64,000 nucleotides of DNA. It comes from Meghimatium bilineatum (lineage: Eukaryota > Mollusca > Gastropoda > Stylommatophora > Philomycidae). The notes under the pieces were generated by a model, which worked only from the letters and a program-made list of their open reading frames with translations, was not told the origin of the DNA and searched no databases. Positions 60,701 to 64,000 of the stretch are shown piece by piece (positions within the stretch are counted from its first letter, which is position 1; each line of letters starts with the position of its first letter). The stretch covers positions 19,489,379 to 19,553,378 of the forward strand of contig CM067317.1 in the NCBI GenBank assembly GCA_034231615.1, written 5' to 3'. The position numbers and the translations under genes are program-made.

Positions 60701-62054
60701 CATTTGTTATTGAGTTGTGTTATATTCTAATACATTTGGACTAGATCTATTTAGGTGCTTCTTATGAAGCATTACATTAGATTAGATTTACATTAAATCA
60801 TTAGAGTACATTAGAGTAATTGTTTGTGTGTTGATACGCACATCTCATATTTTCAGCACAGTGATTGTTCTCTTATAATTCTACATGCAATATTTCATGC
60901 ATGTTTGAATTTGTTATTCAAACATTTGGAAAACATACTAGGAATTCTAGAGATCAGACCCATAGATAAGAAGTGACAAGGGTTGGTGGTATCACTCTGC
61001 CCCCTCCTCCTTAGCAAAACGGAACATGACTGTTATTACTATGAGTCTGGCCAAAAACAGGCCAAACCAAACACGAGATCACCGGTCATTTTACGCTAAA
61101 AGTTCATCTAATACTTCATCAAAAACAACATCTGACAGACGAAAATGCACGAAGGACCTCTTTTTTTAGGTAACCACCCCTCCCTGGTAACCACTACTTT
61201 GCGCTAGCTGTTTGTTTAGTAGTAGGTCTATTTGCAGGTCTGGTAGTTTTCTGTTTGTGATTTTGCATCTGTCAGTAATACGGTACTACATGCTTGTGGC
61301 CTAAATTGGCTGCTCAACAGTGTATTTGGTTGTTACTTTGTTTACCTGGATTTCTGCATCGCAAGTGTTAAATAATTTTCCATCGGTTGTATCATTATTT
61401 GGGAACTCTATATATAATACATATTCTTCTTCTTCTTCTTAGATTAGCAGGATGTAGTCCGGAGAACGGAATGCATTGCATCACAGTTTACGTCTTAGCT
61501 GCCACATCTGCGCTTTTCGACGTGATACATCCAACTTCAGAATGGCTTCTGTGTCTGTTTGACCCTCTATATGATGGGACATCAAATTCTACCCCATAAC
61601 TTCCTTAGTCACCTCTTACGACTTTCATGGAATGTAAATAATGTTTCTATTCTTTACTCCCTTATCAGGCCTCGTCACTTCACGAGCGATAATACTTCTA
61701 ATTCTTCCTTTGTAATATTATCTGATCCAAGAGATTTATTGTATTTCAAGTGACCTAAAGTTTCTTTCACACCTGTAGCCTAATTAGTATATAGTGCCTT
61801 CTCTGTTGTACTGTATGTGTGTTTCATAAAATTGCTTAATATATTCTTATATTTTACATTACATATAAATATTGACATCTGATCTAATTTTTCAGCCGAA
61901 TAGTACTATCGCGATAAGTGGTTGTTTTATTGGTTTCTGTGATGAAAGGGGCCAATTTGTCGGCGTGCTTTGCGAAATACCAGAATGTGACAGTGACGTA
62001 TTGTATGATGGGTATGATCATGGTGATTGCTGCCCTGTGTGTAAGGAACCTACG
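36615..62054 (+). CDS. secreted VWC-module cysteine-rich protein, eight exons
   Basis: Eight exons, every junction in phase 0, encode 312 residues. Residues 1-27 form a signal peptide with hydrophobic core IFVLCVIFCLSS and likely cleavage after AEA. The mature part is built from repeated units of the form C-x-Y-x5-Y-x-G, about ten residues, C-x4-C, about ten residues, CC. Two segments close with CCGTC (131-135) and CCPVC (304-308), the ending of von Willebrand factor C domains. So there are two cassettes: exons 1-3 and exons 4-8. VWC and single-VWC proteins bind growth factors or matrix or act in innate immunity, but this arrangement does not say which. The protein has no transmembrane segment after the signal. 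A consensus donor at 62055 suggests more exons; read-through would stop at 62132. Confidence 0.85.
36759..37239. other. intron 1 start, imperfect CAGACAGCAG motif
   Basis: At about 37055-37235, GACAGACAGCAGATAAAAA-type phrases recur irregularly every 30-40 bases. It looks like a decayed tandem array. Confidence 0.4.
37240..38490 (-). mobile_element. LINE with RT domain, largest fragment in window
   Basis: In minus-strand order: EEQAGFRPNRSCVDHIFTL, FIDFQKAFDSIHRPALWEIL, GVKHGCILSPMLFGIAIDW, DLVFADDIALLNSTHQQT (the FADD catalytic motif), IMELTSSTNNILVNN, LSSFNYLGSRMF, VLTYGSESWKST and a KTKGRPNTIKNTIL tail. Order and motifs are those of a non-LTR reverse transcriptase. A few frameshifts and stops make it inactive. 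It ends at CTAACTAACC, and lies antisense in intron 1 of the VWC-type gene. Confidence 0.9.
38630..39300 (-). mobile_element. LINE RT C-terminal fragment
   Basis: The frames give WTDHIVHMPDKRFPKGLF, GKRSSGWQKTRFKDHLTLAS and, upstream, RRPGLSMRETIDILS and KTSTAQWLYQHCFMLRR. It resembles the [15 protein letters not shown] element at 4804 but is more diverged. Confidence 0.65.
39989..40035 (+). mobile_element. hAT terminus resembling SPIN elements
   Basis: CAGTGGTTCTCAACTTGTGG followed by GTCGCGACCCTTTTGGGGGG. From memory this closely resembles the 5' terminus of SPACE INVADERS-type hAT transposons, which begin CAG, one base, GGTTCTCAACCTGTGGGTCG. Only the terminus is visible; no matching right end was found. 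Confidence 0.55.
40090..40560 (-). mobile_element. decayed copy of the zinc-finger-tailed LINE
   Basis: The reverse complement preserves IRWADPVVRYV-like, LAENRTT-like and AKNICCQTTDCVE-type remnants in the order seen at 5130-5500. Best seen at nucleotide level, for instance GAAAGCCTTTAAAATAGA. Confidence 0.55.
40860..41430 (-). mobile_element. LINE RT C-terminal end, RTE-like
   Basis: The minus strand reads NISVGVKVRLYKSRVLSVVL, YSCESWTLTADMERRLQTFE and YKCYRRILRISYREQKTN, then after a frameshift TDNIKGWTGQDISTLIRIAE and RWMTLFAEASNVVPLRP. This matches the fragment at 4165-4445 in kind. Confidence 0.8.
41431..43093. other. intron 1 end, nothing recognised
   Basis: A+T-rich sequence. I looked for an extra VWC exon here and found none with splice sites and paired cysteines. 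Confidence 0.4.
43094..43204 (+). CDS. VWC-type gene exon 2
   Basis: 111 nt, residues 49-85: VGSQFDIRACTVGTCLDDLT then ETITCCVYNATLNLQ. Cysteines at 58, 63, 75 and 76. The acceptor is TTACCAG and the donor GTAAGT. Confidence 0.85.
43215..43900 (-). mobile_element. RNase H-type LINE fragment with C-terminal CxC
   Basis: The minus strand reads SVIVHWIPSNSGIKGNEKAD (RNase H), SLSYGKAKTIIQN, IFHLMLLQTIESTLPIENLI and CECPCGSGNQIPEHILEDCP. This differs from the WTCPVC-ending family and resembles I-like elements. It begins 10 bases after exon 2. Confidence 0.75.
43915..44190 (-). mobile_element. LINE RT C-terminal end
   Basis: MPCDLLVYKPYMKRGDAERR then RVHWIDNIKETLHENQIT and ARKARTRTLYLPRHP. The same element recurs at 59740-60060. 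Confidence 0.75.
44955..45200 (-). mobile_element. zinc-finger-tailed LINE 3' fragment
   Basis: The reverse complement has AAGAACTTGCTCAAAATAGA, GCAGCAGCTCAACAACAGAG, CCCAAACTGTCCAAGGCCAT and AGCCATCTACGAACTCATAA, collinear with 5310-5540. Confidence 0.65.
45235..45850 (+). mobile_element. LINE RT C-terminal end
   Basis: Pieces read RLNTFENKCLRRLLNIR, RKSRWSYIRHALRMDTERLI, RQALICSPKGKRKQEDQKK and a tail ending ACTAACTAACTAAC. Frames shift twice. Confidence 0.75.
46000..46110 (+). mobile_element. zinc-finger-tailed LINE, extreme 3' end
   Basis: GCATATTAGCTGTCTACGAA, CTCATAGTCAGGACATAAC and GTGATGGACAAACAAC match 5500-5600. Confidence 0.6.
46425..46515 (-). repeat. tRNA-like SINE head (family 3-like)
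   Basis: The reverse complement has ATTGTGGTTCGCTCACCTTG (A-box region), CGGACCTGGTTCAAATCC (B box) and TGTCCGC. The acceptor-stem halves do not pair, so it is not a tRNA gene. Confidence 0.5.
46613..46774 (+). CDS. VWC-type gene exon 3: closes cassette 1
   Basis: 162 nt, residues 86-139: IGESVKETPCLEATCETFG, then DCFYIDCPRPLYMVECCGTC and PPGY. Seven cysteines (95, 100, 117, 122, 131, 132, 135). CCxxCP is the VWC ending. The acceptor is TTTTTCAG and the donor GTGAGT. Confidence 0.9.
46775..48589. other. intron 3, nothing recognised
   Basis: A+T-rich sequence with one short direct duplication (GATAACCACGTTCATTTCAT at 47718 and 47740). Confidence 0.4.
48590..48670 (+). repeat. SINE family 3, 3' part
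   Basis: CCCGTTAGTCTCAAGAATTT then TTGCTTCCTACTT matches the 3' body of the copies at 34230 and 48870. Confidence 0.55.
48870..49040 (+). repeat. tRNA-derived SINE (family 3)
   Basis: Pol III-like head GTTAGTAAAGTACGGAAAAT, then TTTTGTGCCGTTAGAACGGA, B box GGTTCAATACCC and CTCAAAAATTTTTAATTTAT. Same order as 34230-34440, opposite strand. Confidence 0.65.
49085..49260 (+). mobile_element. LINE RT C-terminal end
   Basis: MMTGRKERGRQRDTFLDGLS, LWHNKMSKLNLLTTQETE, then after a frameshift HMIAYATRHAI. This fits the basic RGRQRxxxLDxL segment ending many RTE-like proteins. Confidence 0.6.
49325..49760 (-). mobile_element. LINE RT domain fragment
   Basis: One open frame of 144 codons gives AGQTGLQINSSKTKIMDFIN, VHTFSYLGNKLTLDGDVMAE, TKMRLFNSCVIPVLSYRCES and WKSSLSSEKKLLSFD, the palm-to-thumb part following the catalytic motif. 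It resembles 37556-37969. Confidence 0.85.
50397..50432 (+). CDS. VWC-type gene exon 4: 36 nt microexon
   Basis: Residues 140-151, HAFCRYKEQIYQ. The acceptor is TTTAATCTTCAG and the donor GTAAAT. It supplies the opening FC-x-Y segment of cassette 2, equivalent to FCDYNGQLYT at the end of exon 1, and keeps phase 0. Confidence 0.8.
50740..51350 (-). mobile_element. RNase H-type LINE fragment
   Basis: The minus strand reads ESVYLGTTLDKTLTWRPHIK, KVYTCAIRPLLEYESPAWTS, RRVVLQWIPSHCCLSRNEE and TLIKAIRNVYHSKGNYHSLS. It has RT thumb and RNase H motifs and is related to 43215-43900. Interrupted by stops and a poly-C run. Confidence 0.75.
51577..51935. mobile_element. 359 bp MITE with 16 bp terminal inverted repeats
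   Basis: CTATTGTTCGACACTA at 51577-51592 is the exact reverse complement of 51920-51935. A second inner inverted pair (TAGCTTCTCGTAGTG and CACTACGAGAGGCTA) lies close to the left end. The flanks show no clear duplication. Confidence 0.65.
52004..52241. repeat. 34 bp minisatellite, seven units
   Basis: The unit has TTGTAATATCTTCTCTATAG then TTCGCTGTGTCAA(G/T). Seven copies differ at a handful of positions. Located in intron 4 of the VWC-type gene. Confidence 0.95.
52242..52811. other. intron 4 end, nothing recognised
   Basis: A+T-rich sequence with a normal acceptor at the end. Confidence 0.4.
52812..52919 (+). CDS. VWC-type gene exon 5: 36-residue unit A
   Basis: 108 nt, residues 152-187: LGQTIGTGCNALICDAKSG then IAFCSSGGKLYE. 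Cysteines at 160, 165 and 179. It has Phe-Cys where exons 6 and 7 have Cys-Cys. The acceptor is TTTTCAG and the donor GTAGGC. Confidence 0.85.
53175..53900. repeat. G+C-rich block with internal duplication, unclassified
   Basis: TGTGCCCATCAGGTACTGAA at about 53478 recurs as TGTGCCCATCGGGTACTGAA at about 53702, each followed by TTTTCTC and a GGGC-rich stretch. The block starts with GTTAGTTAGTTTG, the same edge as the minus-strand LINE at 37243. It may be a mobile element I cannot name. Confidence 0.4.
53933..54340 (+). CDS. open frame of 135 codons, unknown
   Basis: ATG to TAA without interruption. The N-terminus MLFFLCCLTHQFFIFIIASA looks like a signal peptide or membrane segment, followed by Cys- and Ser-rich sequence (NCPASLCVDSASACGC). 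No family is recognised. It lies in intron 5 of the VWC-type gene next to the G+C-rich block, so it may be an element-derived or chance frame. Confidence 0.2.
   Translation: MLFFLCCLTHQFFIFIIASAHFVTTALAAPPMLLPNCPASLCVDSASACGCAEVSEILPVYLQSNLFPSTSSTYTDTSLRVLNQEYSNSRCISVTRVNHKEVLLGSWLSANPGSAESNAVTFAPHAVSKLIKEKS
54507..54705. repeat. 31 bp minisatellite, six units and a part
   Basis: The unit TAATAAATCTTCGATGTCAT then AATAATCTTAG repeats with one or two changes per copy. Confidence 0.95.
55198..55341 (+). repeat. GAA-tailed repeat, copy (+)
   Basis: AAACGGCGACACATTGCAAT, CCCGGACTACATCGTTCTGG and GAGATCCAGTTGGAATATGA. The tail has decayed. Tail to tail with the next copy. Confidence 0.6.
55399..55416. 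repeat. short (TA)n tract
   Basis: About nine TA units. Confidence 0.8.
55524..55822 (-). repeat. GAA-tailed repeat, full-length copy (-)
   Basis: The reverse complement runs from AGCGCCCGTGTGTTGACGGG through GAAGTCGGATGTGTCAGACC, GTTCTCCGGACTACATCCTG and GCAGGAGTTTGAGAACGAAC to GAAGAAGAAGAAT. A 19-base duplication (TTCAGCATGGCTTTGG) lies inside. Best guide to the family. Confidence 0.75.
56465..56727. mobile_element. 263 bp foldback MITE flanked by TA
   Basis: Two arms of about 115 bases are inverted copies (GTACTTACATAGGAAACAGG on the left; reverse complement of the right GTACAAACGTAGGAAACAGG) around a loop of about 30 bases. TA stands directly outside both ends (56463-56464, 56728-56729), the target duplication expected for Tc1/mariner-type transposition. 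Confidence 0.7.
56950..57057 (+). CDS. VWC-type gene exon 6: 36-residue unit B
   Basis: 108 nt, residues 188-223: PGSIIPIDSCSTLICDSLYG then EGTLCCQYNGTYFK. Cysteines at 197, 202, 214 and 215. Closest relative is exon 7. The acceptor is TTTTCAG and the donor GTATAC. Confidence 0.9.
57058..58629. other. intron 6, nothing recognised
   Basis: A+T-rich sequence with short open frames only. Confidence 0.4.
58630..58720 (+). mobile_element. 3' end of the RTE-like LINE at 8950
   Basis: CAAAACAAGAGACAGGGGAT then GTTGGAGATCTGATGCAGCC matches 9248-9300. Confidence 0.6.
58797..58842 (+). repeat. GAA-tailed repeat, truncated start (+)
   Basis: CACCGAAGACGGATGTGTCG then GGTCATTGGTGCAGATAAAA. It stops abruptly. 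Confidence 0.55.
59293..59566 (-). repeat. GAA-tailed repeat, full-length but diverged (-)
   Basis: The reverse complement has AAGAATAGCAACACTACTAT, CATGCATGTCATAAGAGGTC, ATTTTCTTTTATTTGG and TGCATTCTGCTAATATGACG in family order. Confidence 0.6.
59740..60060 (-). mobile_element. LINE RT C-terminal end
   Basis: HVRFLDVMRESVGVISILQY then QQIQWFGHLERMPCDSLVYK and AYMKRGEAERRT, with a frameshift into RWIDNIKEILHEHQIT. Sister copy of 43915-44190, also minus. Confidence 0.75.
60551..60658 (+). CDS. VWC-type gene exon 7: 36-residue unit C
   Basis: 108 nt, residues 224-259: PGDIIPLDSCNTATCLENGQ then FDVSCCSYGDFLFK. Cysteines at 233, 238, 250 and 251. PGxIIPxDSC is shared with exon 6. The acceptor is ATTTCAG and the donor GTATGT. 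Confidence 0.9.
60659..61422. other. intron 7 start, nothing recognised
   Basis: Contains a small run of ACATTAGA-type repeats at about 60770-60815 and nothing else I can support. Confidence 0.35.
61423..61688 (-). repeat. GAA-tailed repeat, full-length copy (-)
   Basis: The reverse complement runs from CGCTCGTGAAGTGACGAGGC to ATTCCGTTCTCCGGACTACA, TCCTGCTAATC and GAAGAAGAAGAA. Same layout as 55524-55822. Confidence 0.75.
61896..62054 (+). CDS. VWC-type gene exon 8: closes cassette 2
   Basis: 159 nt, residues 260-312: PNSTIAISGCFIGFCDERGQ, FVGVLCEIPECDSD, then GDCCPVCKEPT. Seven cysteines (269, 274, 285, 290, 304, 305, 308). CEIPEC...CCPVC is the standard second half of a VWC domain. The acceptor is TTTTTCAG. 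The GTAAGT donor at 62055 implies at least one further exon outside the window or unrecognised. Confidence 0.9.
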
Positions 62055-62289
62055 GTAAGTCGACAAATGAAAGATCTGTTTTATTGTCTTGTATATTTTT
62101 GCATTTTTTGTTGCTGCAACGTGAATACATGATGTGTAACAAGAACACTGAGTAAGTAATCAAGATGTAACATGTAACAGGCTACATACCTAAAGGCAAC
62201 AGTAATCATACACTACCTAAGAATCTCAGAGCTGTGAACTGTACAGAATACTGAATAGTAGGTTTGATGAGTCACATAACCAAAATACT

Positions 62290-62639
62290 ACTAAAGACTC
62301 AGATAATATATAAAATATTTATAGACAAGTTAGAAGTCGAATCGATGAAGAAGCATGTGGCTTTAGGAAAAATAAAGGAACCAAAGAAGTTATATTTAAT
62401 ATCAGACTTGATCAATATATAGAAGTTCAAAAATATATTTGCTTCATAGACAACAAGAAGACATTAAGCAAAATCCAGAATTAAAAATTAATTGCACGCC
62501 TCCAAGAAATAGACATAAGATGACAAAGACATCTGACTGATGAAAAATATATATTGGGAACAAACCACATCGATAAGGTGTGAAAACACCACACATAGAA
62601 ATAAAAAACAAGACAACAAAATTGTTATAATTTCTATTT
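62290..62639 (+). mobile_element. LINE RT domain, 5' half before insertion
   Basis: Read over frames: VESMKKHVALGKIKE / EEACGFRKNKGTKEVIFNI, YICFIDNKKTLSKIQN and LMKNIYWEQTTSI. FIDxKKxxxK is the first RT catalytic region. It continues at 63266. Confidence 0.65.
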
Positions 62640-63265
62640 ATGATGCAGCCATGAATCCATAATTTTTTGGCTGTAGTGATGTTCTATGCAATATAAATAT
62701 GCTCAGTTTGTTTAATGTTTGTTTACTAAAGTTTTTGCCCCATATGGTCGAGGCCCGCCTCTTTGAACCTATAACTGGTGTCCATATTGGTTATATCAGG
62801 GTTTTTGGGGACCATTGTTGTTTGTGGCTTATCTGCCTGGCTGGTGTTCGTACTAGTTTCTTCGTCCAGGTTCGCAGACGTGTCTCCTAGCTACAGTTCC
62901 TAAAAGGACTATGGTGTGGCTCTGCCTGTCTCCCGTGATATTGATGGGATGTTTAAGGTGTTAGTCCTTAAAAGGACTTTTTATTGATTGGTTGATGATC
63001 TTTCTTGTTGATGCTATTTGTCCATTCGTTGTTTCGGTCTTGATCTTATGTTTTTTTTAAATAGTTGTTTAGACTGGTATTGGTATTGATAAATATGCTC
63101 AGTAGTTTGCCACTGCTTTATGAACTATCCGGATGCACAATTGTCTGCGGCAGGATGAGAATCTTATGCATTGCCCGTCACAGATGCGCACTGTACCACG
63201 CTGTTACAGAGTCGGGGTATGACAAGGATGTATTCTATCATCCAGCTTATTTAGCATCTACATAG
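62640..63265 (-). repeat. SINE (family 4) inserted in the LINE
   Basis: The minus strand near 63225-63110 has CTCTGTAACAGCGTGGTACA (A-box region) and GCGCATCTGTGACGGGCAAT. The plus strand near 62644 repeats GCAGCCATGAATCCATAATT, related to 3058. The insertion splits the RT frame of the surrounding LINE. Confidence 0.5.
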
Positions 63266-63605
63266 AAAACATTTTTAAATATATAGAAATAATTCATGGA
63301 CTCAAGATCAGTGGGAACATAATAAACAATCTGCGATATGAAGGTGACACTGTTCTATTAACAGAAAGTGAACAGGAACTACAAAGACGAATAGATCACA
63401 TGGATATATGGAGAAACGAATATTGAATAGACATACAAATAAAGCAAAAATAAAAAAACATGATAATCAGCAAAATTGTATAGGAACAGGCGCAAAACAT
63501 TAAAATACATGGAGAGAAACAAGCATATCATTACCAATATCTGTGACACATAATCACAAATAATCGTAGTTGGAAAACAAAGTTAAAAGAAGAATAAACT
63601 GTCCA
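63266..63605 (+). mobile_element. LINE RT domain, middle part
   Basis: IFKYIEIIHGLKISGNIINN, LRYEGDTVLLTESEQELQRR and a decayed KKTKTMIIS-like stretch. YEGD stands where RTs have YADD; the Asp of the first catalytic position is lost. Confidence 0.7.
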
Positions 63606-63800
63606 AAGACAACAGTCATTACTGCACTTTTCCCGTTAGTGAGTTGAAGGGAGTTTGCAAGTAGCTTGTGTGATAAAGGCCACATGCTTGTGCTATCGTC
63701 ATGTCATGTACAGGGACAGTTTTAAAAAAAAATTACCCTCCGACAGAAAAATATCCAGTCCTTCTTACCGGGAATAAAACCCCAGACCTCACATGAAAGA
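63606..63800 (-). repeat. second SINE-like insertion in the LINE
   Basis: The reverse complement gives GGTCTGGGGTTTTATTCCCG (B-box-like) and a tRNA-like head near GATAGCACAAGCATGTGGCC. LINE sequence resumes after it. Confidence 0.45.
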
Positions 63801-64000
63801 AGAATAGGAATGACAAAAAGTACTTTTAATGATATGAGGAATCTATTAACATTAAAAACACCAAAAACAAACTAAAAATTAGTGTTATAAAATGCTACAT
63901 CTATTATACATAATGCATGTCTCAGAAACACGGATAATGAATAAACAAGACAAAATGTATGTCTTTGGAGATGTATAGATATCCAATCTATAAACTCGTA
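63801..64000 (+). mobile_element. LINE RT domain, 3' part, runs off window
   Basis: RIGMTKSTFNDMRNLLTLKT, then a decayed LYGSETWTMNKQ-like stretch (CATGTCTCAGAAACACGGAT). It continues past the window end. Confidence 0.65.

Overview
The window is animal nuclear DNA. It is A+T-rich, has spliced genes with GT-AG introns of 0.5-7.7 kb, and carries many decayed LINE, SINE and MITE copies plus microsatellites. The protein content and LINE types suit an invertebrate, perhaps a mollusc or other lophotrochozoan. That placement is an inference; nothing in the window proves it.

Two host genes are supported, and they diverge from an intergenic region at about 26.9-36.6 kb. (1) On the minus strand, 26867 down to 2049, is transketolase. 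Ten coding exons join in frame to 568 complete codons, with the thiamine-diphosphate and Mg-binding residues in place. The last roughly 55 residues were not found and probably lie to the left of position 1. One exon (12456-12583) lies in a stretch where other frames stay open and is recognisable only by its splice sites and family motif. (2) On the plus strand, 36615 to at least 62054, is a secreted cysteine-rich protein. A signal-peptide exon is followed by seven exons, all in phase 0, encoding repeated von Willebrand factor C-type modules, 312 residues so far. It has two cassettes, each made of repeat units and closed by a CCxxC segment. One unit of exactly 36 residues occurs as three consecutive exons.

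Nearly everything else is repeat. About thirty non-LTR retrotransposon fragments occur on both strands, in several lineages: one ends in a zinc-finger-like CPNCPRTF motif, one carries an RNase H domain and ends in WTCPVC, and others look RTE-like or RT-only. There are tRNA-derived SINEs, a roughly 300 bp GAA-tailed family with about a dozen copies, piggyBac-like TTAA elements, hAT-like elements (including a SPIN-like terminus), perfect or near-perfect foldback MITEs, four 31-36 bp minisatellites and a long (AT)n tract.

By region: 0-2 kb, an orphan terminal exon, a piggyBac-like MITE and a SINE. 2-27 kb, transketolase with repeat-filled introns. 27-36.6 kb, intergenic SINEs, LINE pieces and (AT)n. 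36.6-62 kb, the VWC-type gene with LINE and MITE-filled introns. 62-64 kb, a LINE interrupted by two SINE-like insertions. No operon, CRISPR array, rRNA or intact tRNA gene was seen. The two host genes show no functional link: one is a cytosolic pentose-phosphate enzyme, the other a secreted protein.
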